Below the pieces are notes generated by a model. That model ran no database searches. It saw only the letters and a program-made list of their open reading frames with translations, and had not been told where the DNA came from. The position numbers and the translations under genes were made by a program. Below, piece by piece: positions 55,127 through 64,000 of a stretch of DNA of 64,000 nt (positions are counted from its first letter, which is position 1; each line of letters opens with the position of its first letter). The stretch is taken from NCBI GenBank assembly GCA_944800085.1, contig CALYLO010000014.1, positions 62,001-126,000 of the forward strand, written 5' to 3'. Origin of the DNA: Paenibacillus melissococcoides. Its GTDB lineage: Bacteria; Bacillota; Bacilli; Paenibacillales; Paenibacillaceae.

Positions 55127-56406
55127 AGCGCATGCATGATCTGTCCGAAGCAATGAACGGGGCGATGGTGGAGTTCATTCATGCGATGCCGGTCATCAAA
55201 TCGTTCAATCAGACGGTGCATTCGTTCGCCCGTTACCGCCATTCGGTGGAGAGCTATGCGGCCCTGTGGTCGCAGATCGCGCGCCAAAAGACGCCATTAT
55301 ATACGTTATTCCTCCTCCTGCTGGAGTCGGGCCTGCTGTTCATTATGCCGATGGGCGTCTGGATGTACGGACAGCAGATGATCACGCTTTCCGTCCTGGT
55401 GCTGTTCCTGCTGCTTGGTGTCGGACTAACCGCTCCACTGCGCCAGATTTCCACGCTCGGGCATATGATGCAGACTAATATGGAGGGCGTAAGACGAATC
55501 CAACAGCTTCTGGAGGAAAAGGAGCAGTCCGAAGCAGGGGTGGTTGCGGTGCCCGCGCCCGAACGGTTCGATATCGAGTTCCGGCAAGTTCGCTTCGGCT
55601 ATGAAGAACGCGAGGTGCTGAGAGGCATTGACTTGGTGGCCGAGCACGGGAAGGTGACGGCGCTCGTCGGGCCTTCCGGCGCGGGCAAGTCAACCGCCGC
55701 ACAGCTCATCGCCCGCTTCTACGAGGTGACGGACGGCTCGATTCAGATCGGGGGCGCCGATATTCGCTCCATCCCGCAGGCGCAGCTGATGGACATGATC
55801 TCCTTCGTGTTCCAGGACGTCCCGGTGGTGAGCGATACGGTGGCCGCCAATCTGCGGATGGGCAGAGCCGATGCGGATAAGCGCGATCTGATTCGCGCCG
55901 CGGAAGCCGCGCAGGCGCATGAATTTATCGCGGCGCTCCCGGACGGATACGACACGGTGATCGGAGAAGGCGGCGTTCATTTGAGCCGCGGTGAGCGGCA
56001 GCGCATTGCGATTGGGCGCGCGATATTGAAGGATGCGCCCGTGCTCATTCTGGATGAAGCCTTCGCCTTCGCCGATGCGGAAAATGAAGCGAAAATCCAG
56101 GAAGCGCTAAGCCGGCTGCTGCAGGATCGAACGGTGATCGTCATCGCCCATCGGCTATCTTCGATTACGGACGCGGATTGCATCGTTGTGTTGGAGGACG
56201 GCGCCGTCGCCGGGCAGGGGACGCATGCCGAGCTGCTTCGGGACTGCCCGTTATACGCCGGATTGTGGAAGGCGCACCGGGAAGCGGAGGCGTGGTCATT
56301 GGAGGGGGGGACAGGAGGGAGCTTATGTTTGACACGGTACGCAGGATTACAGGGCGATCCGGGGCATTGTTCACGCGGGCTACCCTCTATACCATTATCG
56401 AAATGA
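55123..56406 (+). pseudogene. Siderophore ABC transporter (type IV fold), N-terminally truncated
   Basis: It opens directly inside a transmembrane domain (MKRMHDLSEAMNGAMVEFIHAMPVIKSFNQT, the coupling-helix region), so the first three or so membrane helices are gone, in step with the deletion of the preceding gene. The ATPase domain is whole: Walker A VGPSGAGKSTAAQ, signature LSRGERQRIAIGRAI (Gly to Arg in LSGGE) and Walker B VLILDEAFAFAD. The protein resembles the paired IrtAB/YbtPQ-type siderophore importers. Beyond LWKAHREAEAWSLEGG the last 30 residues look out of frame at a ggggggg run. Confidence 0.8.
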
Positions 56407-57778
56407 TCGCGAACGCCGCTCCGATGGGGCTGCTGTTCTTCATCCTGGCCTCGCTGTTCCAAGCCGCGCCGACCGTGGAGCAGATCGTCTGGTGGGCAGC
56501 GATTCTGCTCGTGCTGTTCGCGATCCAGGCGGTATTCGGCAGCCTGGGACAGATCGAGGCGCAGAGCAGGGGAGCCTCGACCATGAAAGAGGTGCGGCTG
56601 CGTCTTGGCGAGCATTTGCGCAAGCTGCCGATGGGCTTTTTTGCCCGCAACGATCAGGAGGATATCAGTCATACGCTCCTGGCGAACGTCGATGAAGCGG
56701 AAATGATGTTGACGCATTTGTTCAATCAGTTCATCGGGGCGGTAACGCTGCCGATCGTAAGCGCCTTGTTCCTGCTGGCCGTCGATTGGCGGTTGGCGCT
56801 GGCCGTGCTCGTATCCGTGCCGCTGGCAATGCCGCTCCTGTCCTGGTCCCAGCGCGTGATGGCGAAGCGCAGCAAGCAGCGGCAAGGAGCGGCGCCGCGG
56901 TCAATTCGCGCCTGCTCGAATATGTGCAGACGATTCGCCTGCTGAAGGCGCATAACCAGACAGGCCAGCGGTTCGCGCGCTTGGACCGGGCGATGGCCCG
57001 TCTGCGGGACGAGAGCATCCGCGTCGAAGCGATGACGTCGCCGGTCGTGATGCTGTTCTCCATCGTGCTGGAATTGGGCTTCATCCTGCTGCTGCTTGTC
57101 GGCTGCTACTTGCTTGAAGGCGGGCGCATCGATGCGCCGATGCTGCTCATTTTCCTCGTCATCAGCATGAAGTTCTATCAGCCGCTGCGCGCGGGCGCGT
57201 CATTGACGCAGATGCGGTATATGGACTCCGCAGGCGAGCGCATTCAGTCCATTTTCGCCGAGAAGCCGCTGCCCGAGCCGGAACAGCCGCAGCGCCCGGA
57301 GTCTTACGATATCCAGTTCGATCATGTGAGGTTCGGTCACGGGGAGAACGAGGTGCTGAGAGGCATTGATTTGACGATTCCGGAATGCAGCCTCGTCGCG
57401 CTGGCCGGTCCTTCCGGCGCGGGCGGGGCCATGCTGTCGGGCGGCGAGAAACAGCGGATCGCGATCGCCCGGGCGATGCTGAAGGATGCGCCCATCATTA
57501 TTCTCGACGAAGCGACGGCCTCGCTCGATCCGGAGAACGAGATGCATCTGCAGCGTGCCATCGGCAAGCTGACGCAGCGCAAGACGGTGCTCGTCATCGC
57601 CCATCGCCTGAAGACGATACGCGGGGCCGATTCGATCATCGTCGTGGATCAGGGGCGGATCGCCGAGACGGGCACGCATGACGAGCTGCTGGCGCAGGGC
57701 GGGCTGTATCAGCGGTTGTGGCAGGAGCAGCAGAAAATCGGGGGCTGGAAGATCGGCGGACGCCATCGGCCAGCCTGA
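56325..57778 (+). pseudogene. Second siderophore ABC transporter subunit, frameshifted and lacking Walker A
   Basis: ATG 56325 behind AGGAGGG starts a complete membrane domain (GRSGALFTRATLYTIIEMIANAAPMGLL). A frame change near 56890 (ggagcggcgccgcgg) precedes AVNSRLLEYVQTIRLLKAHNQT. In the ATPase, LVALAGPSGAG is joined directly to GAMLSGGEKQRIAIARAM: the Lys-Ser/Thr of Walker A and about 90 residues up to the signature are deleted, while Walker B (IIILDEATASLD) and the switch His remain. ATP binding is impossible, so this subunit is dead whatever the frameshift. Confidence 0.87.
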
Positions 57779-57794
57779 ACCGAAGCGACGGGGA

Positions 57795-57844
57795 GGCCTG
57801 CCGCGGGGGGAGAACCGAATTCTTCTTACCGGGCAGGCCCTTTG
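57795..57844 (+). terminator. Hairpin after the ABC locus
   Basis: ggcctgcc / ggcaggcc with a long loop, then ctttg. Convergent with the transglutaminase gene. Confidence 0.5.
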
Positions 57845-57901
57845 TTCGTCGTCGATACTATACCGCAGCAATGGGACAACCCGCTTGCCCGGCATGGTCT
57901 G

Positions 57902-58612
57902 CTACCGCGTTCCGTTGCGGATGGAATCCACCTGTCTGTTCACCCGTTTGCGCAGCAGATTCAGCAGCATCTTTTTGAGGGGACTCTTCGTATTGTTGTA
58001 AGCGGAAAAGAACTCATCCGGATGGTCGTAATACCCCAAATCTTCCGTAATGGAAAAGCTCTGAATATATGTGCTGTCCCCGCGCCAGCAGAGGTTGATC
58101 CGCTCCCGGTTCTTGACGGCTACCCCGTATCCGATAAACCCTCCATCCGAACTGCACAGCCTATCCTTGACCCGGCTCAAATACGGATCGTCGATAATAA
58201 CTCCCTCAAGAGCCAGCCACTTTTTATCGTAATACACCTCGGTCCAGGCATGAACGATCTTTTGCGGCGCAAAAAAGTAAACCAATCCGGTTAACGCCCC
58301 TTTTTGCATGCGCTTATCGATGTAAAATCCGTGAATGCGGCAGGGAATGCCGACTTTGCGCAGGAGGGCCATGAGAAGAATGCTTTTTGTATTGCATTGC
58401 CCGCAGCCGTCCCGCAGCACTTCGGAAGCGGGAATATCGTCGCTCCGATTGTAGCCGAAAGGAATCTCGTTTCGAACAAAATCATAGATTGCCCGAATTT
58501 TGTCGTAGTCGGCGAGTTGGTCCCATTGGCGTTCTTCCACCAGCTTGCGAATAGATGGATGGTTGTAATCAACGAGGCTCGTCGCAGCTTTCCGATAAAT
58601 AAACGCATTCAC
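57902..58612 (-). CDS. Transglutaminase-like protein
   Basis: 236 residues. The papain-like triad is visible: Cys in VLRDGCGQCNTKSILL (about 72), His in KIVHAWTEVYY (about 121) and Asp in EGVIIDDPYLSRV (about 142). The fold is typical of bacterial transglutaminase-core proteins, often peptidases or amidases. ATG 58612 overlaps the fused end of the AraC remnant, and the first 10 residues may be a product of that deletion, so the original start is uncertain. No signal peptide is seen. Confidence 0.82.
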   Translation of the reverse strand: MNAFIYRKAATSLVDYNHPSIRKLVEERQWDQLADYDKIRAIYDFVRNEIPFGYNRSDDIPASEVLRDGCGQCNTKSILLMALLRKVGIPCRIHGFYIDKRMQKGALTGLVYFFAPQKIVHAWTEVYYDKKWLALEGVIIDDPYLSRVKDRLCSSDGGFIGYGVAVKNRERINLCWRGDSTYIQSFSITEDLGYYDHPDEFFSAYNNTKSPLKKMLLNLLRKRVNRQVDSIRNGTR

Positions 58613-59191
58613 TGAGCCGCTTGACGGTCAAGCGATGCAAGGGGGACTGCTCGATGCAGCTTAGCACGTTCACAATCCGATCATCCAGCGCATGATCAAT
58701 TCCGGAAGCTTGCAGCCCCAGCGCTTCCCTGGTTCGGCCGAACGCCTTCATATACGCTTCGGGACAAGCAGATGCAAGCAAGGAGTCGGCGGCGACAGAC
58801 CGCAATTGATTGACCGTGTGCGGATCGAGAACATAAGCATTGTTCCTGTGTATAAAGGCCCGCTTCAGCATCTCGCCGAAAAGCGATTCCGGATTGACCA
58901 GCAAATACCATTGCCATTCTTCGCCCCATACAGCTTATGTCTTGTATTCGAGGGAAGAATTACCCCGGAGGCGCGCAAGGGTTGATTGGCGATCGTGATA
59001 TCGAAATCATGTTCAAGCCCAACGGTTACTTGAATATAGTGATGGATATGATCCCTGGCATCGATCTTTTTGGTCAGAAAAGAAATATGATCCTCGCACG
59101 AGAAGAGGATTAAGTCGTATGGCGTTCGTATCATGGCAATGTCATGCCTCCCGCTCAATATCATTGGCCCGCTGACCGTTGACTCTCTCAT
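58569..59191 (-). pseudogene. AraC-type regulator, frameshifted and missing its DNA-binding domain
   Basis: The sensor domain reads RTPYDLILFSCEDHISFLTKKIDARDHIHHYIQVTVGLEHDFDITI and VILPSNTRHKLYG in one frame. Near 58900 it shifts to LLVNPESLFGEMLKRAFIHRNNAYVLDP in another. Then comes RIVNVLSCIEQSPLHRLTVKRLSECVYLSES, the first helices of an AraC helix-turn-helix domain, which is cut off after 30 of about 100 residues and runs into the transglutaminase start. ATG 59191 is the likely start. No DNA binding is possible. Confidence 0.75.
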
Positions 59192-59701
59192 CGCATGCCA
59201 CGCCATCCCGAATTGGCAAGCGGAACGGAAGACGGAGACACGCAGCCATTGGCGCGTGATGAAGGGCTGTCCAGCCCGGAATGGGGCGATTCCATCACAA
59301 AACATAGTTAATAGATAGGAATTATGCGAAAAAATATTGTATCCCCCAAAGAACCGTGATATCATCGGAACAATCATCGGATTCATAAGATTGCATCGAA
59401 TGATATTTCACGTTCAGGGGGTTGTGCGCAATGAAGAAAAGAACGGTAACATTTCTGTTGCTTGCCCTTGCGGCCATGATGCTGGCGGCTTGCGGCAGCC
59501 AGAGCGAGGGCGCGAAGCCGGAGTCCGGACAAGGGACGGCCGCATCGGCCGAAGCGGGCGGCTTGTTGGAAGAGATCAAGGCGAGCGGGAAGCTGCGCAT
59601 CGGCACCGAGGGGACGTACCCGCCATTCACGTTCCATGATGACAGCGGCAAGCTGACCGGGTTCGACGTCGAGATCGCAGAAGAGGTCGCGAAGCGGCTA
59701 G

Positions 59702-60531
59702 GGCGTGTACGCAAACTATCGAAATAGCCAAATATCTGGTAAACTTATCCTATGAGAAGACGATATGAGATACGAGATGACCAATGGGAACGACTCAAAG
59801 ACCTCTTGCCACCGGAACGGAAACCACAGGGTGGACGTCCGGCAATCGATAACCGAAAAATGTTCAATGCCATGCTTTGGGTGATTCGTTCTGGTGCGCC
59901 TTGGCGAGACTTGCCAGAGCATTATGGCTCCTGGAGCAGTGTCTACAGTCGTTTCCGCCGCTGGGAGAAAGCAGGCATCTTTGATCGAATGCTAGACGTT
60001 CTGGCTGCCAATCCCGATGACGAAAGTGTTATGCTCGATGCTTCCATCGTTCGTGTTCACCAACACGGCGCGGGGGCAAAAGGGGGCAGCAATTCCAAGC
60101 CATCGGACGATCACGCGGAGGATTAACCAGCAAGATTCATGCCGTTGTAGACGGCCTTGGCAATCCGCTACGCTTCGAAGTAACCGCAGGCAACATCAAT
60201 GATTGTGTAACGGGTTATGAGATCCTGCAAACCCAAGACATACAAGGTAAACATGTTTTGGCGGATCGCGGATACGATACCGATAAAATCATTGCGCTTT
60301 TGGAAGAGAAACTGGCCCATTCCGTCATTCCCAGTAAGAAGAATCGCACGATCCAACGTACAACCGACTGGTGGTTGTATAAAGAGCGTCATCTGGTCGA
60401 ATGCCTGTTCAACAAACTCAAACATAATCGTCGGCTGGCAACTCGGTACGATAAATTGGCCTGTACTTTTGTTGCCTTCTTAAAGCTGGCCTCTTCCATG
60501 ATCTGGTTGGCTTAAGGTTTGCATACACGCC
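59702..60531 (+). mobile_element. IS5-family insertion sequence (830 bp)
   Basis: Terminal inverted repeats ggcgtgtacgcaaac (59702) and, at the other end, gtttgcatacacgcc (60531), 14 of 15 matching. Flanked by a 4-bp direct repeat CTAG (59698-59701 and 60532-60535), fitting the YTAR target of IS5 relatives. It contains a single transposase in two frames. Confidence 0.93.
59752..60515 (+). CDS. IS5-family transposase (two overlapping frames)
   Basis: Frame 1 (59752-60126) has the N-terminal domain YEIRDDQWERLKDLLPPERKPQGGRPAIDNRKMFNAMLWVIRSGAPWRDLPE and the first catalytic Asp in VMLDASIVRVHQHG. The second frame carries AIGRSRGGLTSKIHAVVDGLGNPLRF (second Asp), MADRGYDTDKI and RHLVECLFNKLKHNRRLATRYDKL with the catalytic Glu, to 60515. 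Two-frame organisation with a programmed -1 shift is normal in the IS427-like group. The likely slip site is the aaaaggggg tract near 60078-60086. About 250 residues when joined. Confidence 0.9.
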
Positions 60532-61109
60532 CTAGGGGTGACGCCGGAATTCACCGAAGCGAAGTGGGACGGAATGTTCGCCGGGCTGGACGCGAAGCGG
60601 TTCGACATCGTCGTGAACCAGGTGGCCATCAACGAGGATCGCAAGCAGAAGTATGACTTTTCCGATCCGTACAGCGTGTCGAAGGCCGTGCTGATCGTGC
60701 ATGAAGATAATCAGAATGTGAAGGCTTTTGCGGATATTCAAGGCAAAAAAGCCGGACAAACGCTCACTTCCAACCTGACCGGGCTGGCGAGAGAGAACGG
60801 CGCTGACATCGTGCAGACAGACAGCTTCAACCAGGCGATCGAATTGCTTGTATCGAAGCGCATTGATGTCACGGTGAACGACGGCCTCTCCTTCCTCGAT
60901 TTCAAAAAGCACCGTCCCGACGCCAAGGTGAAGGTCGTGGCGGAGCATGCGAACGCGTCCCGCAGCGGCATTCTGCTGCGCAAAGGGAATCCGGATCTGG
61001 TCGATGCGGTGAATAAGGCCTTGGCGGACATGAAGGCCGACGGCACGTATTTGAACATTTCTCAAAAATATTTTAATGCCGATATTTCGAAATAACCGGG
61101 TGGTTGCTT

Positions 61110-61775
61110 ATGGATAAAAACATACAGATCTTTATCGATTCGCTATGGCCCTTGCTTAAATCGGGGTTGTTGTTCGCGATTCCGCTTACGCTGATCTCGT
61201 TCGCGCTGGGTCTGGCGCTCGCTTTATTGACGGCCTTGGCCCGCTTGTCGAATATTCGGCCGCTCGTGTGGGCCGCCCGCTTCTATGTCTGGATTATTCG
61301 GGGGACGCCCCTGCTCGTGCAATTATTTATTATTTTCTACGGTCTGCCCAGCGTCGGCATTACAATCGGAGCTTTCCCGGCCGCGGTGATCGGGTTCTCG
61401 CTGAGCGTTGGGGCCTACAACTCGGAAGTGCTGCGGGCCGCCATTCAGTCGATCCCGCAGGGACAGTGGGAAGCGGCGGAATCGCTCAGCATGACGCGCA
61501 GGCAGATTTTGCGCCGGATTATACTGCCGCAAGCGGCCAGGGTGTCGGTGCCGCCGCTGTCGAACTCGTTCATCAGCCTGGTGAAGGATACCTCGCTGGC
61601 CGCGACCATTACGGTGACGGAGATGTTCCAGCGCGCGCAGCAGATTGCGGCGGCCACCTACGAGCATATGCTCATCTATTGCGAAGTGGCGCTCCTTTAT
61701 TTATTGTTCAGCACGATTTTGTCCGCCCTGCAGGCGAAGACGGAGAAATATATTGAACGCTACGCCGTTCGATAG
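61110..61775 (+). CDS. tcyB: Amino-acid ABC permease (TcyB-like)
   Basis: 221 residues, about five membrane helices. RGTPLLVQLFIIFYGLP is the His/Met-type permease signature, and the EAA loop is YNSEVLRAAIQSIPQGQWEAAESLSMTRRQILRRIILPQAARVSVPPLSNSFI. It forms the channel for polar amino acids such as cystine. ATG 61110 follows GGGTGG. Placed between the interrupted binding protein and the ATPase; the frame is intact. Confidence 0.92.
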   Translation: MDKNIQIFIDSLWPLLKSGLLFAIPLTLISFALGLALALLTALARLSNIRPLVWAARFYVWIIRGTPLLVQLFIIFYGLPSVGITIGAFPAAVIGFSLSVGAYNSEVLRAAIQSIPQGQWEAAESLSMTRRQILRRIILPQAARVSVPPLSNSFISLVKDTSLAATITVTEMFQRAQQIAAATYEHMLIYCEVALLYLLFSTILSALQAKTEKYIERYAVR

Positions 61776-61784
61776 GAGCAGGTC

Positions 61785-62564
61785 ATGATAGATATAAGAG
61801 ATGTGCGCAAACATATCGGAGATGCGGCGATCTTGAAAGGGATCAGTCTGCATGTGAACAAAGGAGAGACGGTCGTTATCATCGGCCCTTCGGGCTCCGG
61901 CAAGTCGACGCTGCTTCGCTGCTTGAATCTGCTGGAGCAGCCGACGAGCGGTTCGGTTGGCATCGGCGGCGCCGAGCTCCATTTCCGGGAGGGGACAAGG
62001 GTTGAAGCGGGAGCGGTAAGCAAGCTGCGCCTGCATACCGGGATGGTGTTCCAGGCGCATCATTTGTTCCCGCATATGACCGCGCTGCGCAATGTGATGG
62101 AAGGTCCGGTGACGGTACGGGGGCGGGCGAAGGCGGAAGCGCAGGCCAACGCGCTCAAGCTGCTGGAGAAGGTCGGATTGGCCGACAAGGCGGAGGCGTA
62201 CCCGTACCAGTTGTCGGGCGGGCAGCAGCAGCGTGTCGGCATCGCGAGAGCATTGGCGTTAGAACCGGATGTGATGCTGTTCGATGAGCCCACGTCGGCG
62301 CTTGATCCCGAGATCGCGGGCGAAGTGTTGAACGTGATGGCCGAGCTGAAGCGGGAAGGGATGACGATGGTCATCGTCACCCATGAGATGCAGTTCGCGC
62401 GATCCATGGCCGACCGGGTTCTTTTCCTGGATTAAGGAGTTGTCATCGAGGAGGGCCCGCCGGATCAACTGTTCGACCGGCCAACCCAGGAGCGGACGCG
62501 GCAATTTCTCCGTCGGCTCCATTGGATGAAGGATGTCCCGTCCGCCGCTTCCCGGGCGATATGA
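61785..62564 (+). pseudogene. tcyC: Amino-acid ABC ATPase (TcyC-like) with a premature stop
   Basis: Walker A IIGPSGSGKSTLLRCL, Q loop MVFQAHHLFPHMT, signature LSGGQQQRVGIARAL, Walker B VMLFDEPTSALD and switch His VIVTHEMQFARSM are all present. TAA at 62433-62435 follows RVLFLD. In the same frame the usual ending continues: GVVIEEGPPDQLFDRPTQERTRQFLRRLH, to 62564. The truncated 216-residue product keeps every ATPase motif but lacks the last 25 or so family residues, so partial activity cannot be excluded. ATG 61785 follows AGGAG. Confidence 0.87.
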
Positions 62565-62575
62565 AGGGCGAGCCG

Positions 62576-62897
62576 CTACGACTCCAAATAGTCCAATATA
62601 TCCTCTCGCGTCAACTCGCGGCGCATCCAGCGCAGGCGCTCGTTCACTTCCTGCCCTGCGCCGGCCTGCGCCGCCTGCAGCGTATTGTTTACTTTATCCA
62701 GCGGAACGGCCGGATAATGTTATACAGCATAACGAATCGCTATAGCATTTTAAGACAAGCTGGCCGTGCTTCGCGGTCTGGACGATGGCAATATACCGGT
62801 ATTCGTCCTCGTAGATATTGTCGATGGGGTTATAGGACAGGATTGAATCCTTGACATAGGATGGCAAAATATGTTCAAGATGCCGCGTTGTCATCAT
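62576..62897 (-). pseudogene. Remnant of a small-molecule phosphotransferase
   Basis: The first frame gives MMTTRHLEHILPSYVKDSILSYNPIDNIYEDEYRYIAIVQTAKHGQLVLKCYS, a kinase-type N-lobe. A frame change at about 62705 leads to AVPLDKVNNTLQAAQ...EVNERLRWMRRELTREDILDYLES and a stop, which resembles the last 40 residues of phosphotransferase-family proteins. The whole catalytic middle is missing. 62898-63216 holds only the promoter region of the next gene. Confidence 0.5.
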
Positions 62898-63149
62898 GAG
62901 GGGCGTTCACGCTCCGTTGCCGTTATTTTTTCAAGTATGCTGCACTTTGCAGACGGGTGGCCCGTCATCTTCCTGATCGTATGCCGCCGTCTCCCGGAAG
63001 GCAAGCGCAAAATGAGCCCGGAAGTCCGTCCCGTTTCATGCCTGCGGATCGGTATGTTTTGGCCCCGTTCTGTAAAATACGAGCTTTATCTCATAAAAAC
63101 TGCAAGAGCACGAATTTTTTTCTATTATTTTACTACCCGCTGTCAAGGG

Positions 63150-63163
63150 GTTAGTGGTACAAT
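63150..63163 (+). promoter_or_regulatory. Extended -10 promoter of the peptide-binding gene
   Basis: tggtacaat carries a TGn-TACAAT extended -10 about 50 bp before GTG 63217; no good -35 box is seen. Confidence 0.4.
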
Positions 63164-63216
63164 GTGAGGAAAATATATCCTTCACATAAAATTCGAATTT
63201 GAGAGAGGGGAATTAC

Positions 63217-64000
63217 GTGGTAAAAAAGAAGTGGTTTTCATTCATGCTGCTTGTGGTGCTTATGGGAACGCTGGTCTCAGCGTGCAGTGGTTCACCTTCA
63301 TCGACGAATCCGCCCAAGGAAGAACCAAAACCGTCCGACACAGCCAAGACGGAACCGGCAAATGAAAATACGGCGCAAACGCCAAAGGATGGCGGAACGC
63401 TCACGCTAAGCACCTTCTCGGACATCGTGACGGCCAACCCGTTATTTGCGAGCGACACTGCTTCAGGAGATGCCGTCAACTTGATGTTTGCCAGACTGTA
63501 CGATCTTGATCGGCAAGCCAACATTGTGGTAGAGCCCTGGTCCCTAGCCGCCGAGCTTCCCCAGATTAGCGAAGACTCGAAGACCTATACGATCAAGCTG
63601 AAGCCCGAAGCGAAATGGAGCGACAGCCAGCCGGTTACGGCGGATGATCTGATCTACACGATTAATACGATGCGCAACCCGGATACCGGTTCCCCAGGCA
63701 TCAGTCAATTCGAACATGTCGACACCATCACCAAAATCGATACCCACACCGTAGAAATCAAGCTCGGGCAAATCTATGCTCCCTTCCTTTACTCTCTAAA
63801 AATGGAACTCGTGCCCCAACATATTTTGAAGGATGTTCCCGTCAAGGAACTGAAGCAGCATATTTTTGGCTCCGACCCTGCCAAGACCGTAACGAACGGC
63901 CCATGGAAATGGACGGAATGGAAGCAGAAGCAGTATTTGAGCTTCGAAGCCGACCCGAATTATTGGGGGGCCAAGAAGCCGCATATCGCTAAAGTCATCT
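63217..64000 (+). CDS. Peptide-binding lipoprotein (family 5), 5' part
   Basis: The frame is open from GTG 63217 (after GAGAGGGG) to the window end, about 261 residues. Lipoprotein signal FMLLVVLMGTLVSACSGS, a Pro/Thr/Lys/Glu-rich linker, then a family 5 solute-binding domain: GGTLTLSTFSDIVTANPLFASDT, AAELPQISEDSKTYTIKLKPEAKWSDSQPVTADDLIYTINTMR and NGPWKWTEWKQKQYLSFEADPNYWG. It should bind oligopeptides for an ABC importer whose genes would follow to the right. The 3' end is outside the window. Confidence 0.9.
   Translation, partial: MVKKKWFSFMLLVVLMGTLVSACSGSPSSTNPPKEEPKPSDTAKTEPANENTAQTPKDGGTLTLSTFSDIVTANPLFASDTASGDAVNLMFARLYDLDRQANIVVEPWSLAAELPQISEDSKTYTIKLKPEAKWSDSQPVTADDLIYTINTMRNPDTGSPGISQFEHVDTITKIDTHTVEIKLGQIYAPFLYSLKMELVPQHILKDVPVKELKQHIFGSDPAKTVTNGPWKWTEWKQKQYLSFEADPNYWGAKKPHIAKVI

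Larger units (their letters stand above)
59431..61095 (+). pseudogene. tcyA: Cystine-type amino-acid-binding lipoprotein (TcyA-like), interrupted by an IS
   Basis: The lipoprotein signal MKKRTVTFLLLALAAMMLAACG leads into LRIGTEGTYPPFTFHDDSGKLTGFDVEIAEEVAKRLG, which ends at the IS insertion (59701). The gene resumes at 60536 as VTPEFTEAKWDGMFAGLDAKRFDIVVNQVAINEDRKQKYDFSDPYS and runs to SQKYFNADISK. Removing the IS and one copy of the CTAG duplication restores a perfect frame (KRLGVTPEF). The reconstituted protein is about 276 residues and closely resembles B. subtilis TcyA. Because the rest of the gene is undamaged, the insertion looks recent. Confidence 0.9.

Noticed and set aside
1..64000. 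CRISPR arrays, prophage, rRNA or tRNA genes
   Set aside because: No regularly spaced short repeats, phage structural genes, rRNA segments or cloverleaf sequences were seen on reading the window.

Overview
The window looks like chromosome from a Paenibacillus-type Firmicute (inference). The evidence is moderately high GC, strong AGGAGG ribosome sites with several TTG and GTG starts, a phosphoenolpyruvate:sugar phosphotransferase system (PTS) controlled by GlcT-type antitermination, S-layer homology domains, and siderophore and peptide ABC systems typical of soil or insect-associated bacilli. An aerolysin/ETX-MTX2-type toxin gene and the very large number of broken genes would fit a host-adapted, insect-associated lineage. 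I cannot name a species.

Layout. 1-3974: the end of a beta-mannosidase, a dehydrogenase gene fused to a scrap of EIIA, a shortened HPr copy and ptsG. 4096-5942: a TetR-controlled multidrug exporter. 6069-7121: an ECF sigma factor and its anti-sigma factor collapsed into one dead gene. 7323-10684: an SGNH hydrolase and a three-gene envelope O-acylation module (MBOAT, DltD/AlgJ-like, and a DltX-like micropeptide). 11011-11310: an 84-bp tandem repeat. 11619-16358: a biotin operon bioDBFHC. 16425-20382: a galactosamine/tagatose-type pathway (kinase, aldolase, AgaS, DeoR regulator). 21030-28589: the PTS core (crr-ptsH-ptsI), glcT and two degraded EIICB genes, with three RAT/terminator switches. 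28748-31812: a MATE exporter and a ruined SLH-chitinase.

32198-36413: a GntR-regulated operon of PfkB kinase, NCS1 permease and ADP-ribosylglycohydrolase, resembling E. coli yegTUVW. 36649-37583: the toxin gene. 37839-42948: a two-component system, a lipoprotein and a pair of PH-domain membrane proteins. 42962-44459: antibiotic-kinase and NUDIX remnants and a DUF1801 protein. 44518-49983: a dipeptide ABC operon whose permeases are broken. 50589-52100: an IS110 element with a likely bridge RNA. 52441-54477: an unknown Cys/Arg-rich small protein, a GNAT acetyltransferase, an ATPase remnant and a lipoprotein. 54689-57778: an iron-siderophore locus collapsed by deletion. 57902-59191: a transglutaminase and a truncated AraC regulator. 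59431-62564: a tcyABC cystine importer split by an IS5-family element. 63217-64000: the start of a peptide-binding lipoprotein.

About twenty genes carry lesions of three kinds: one-base homopolymer indels (which could be sequencing errors), in-frame nonsense codons, and internal deletions that fuse unrelated genes (true decay, or collapsed assembly). Intact functions include biotin enzymes other than the pimeloyl-ester hydrolase, the PTS phosphorelay, ptsG, amino-sugar catabolism, the O-acylation module and the sensor kinase.
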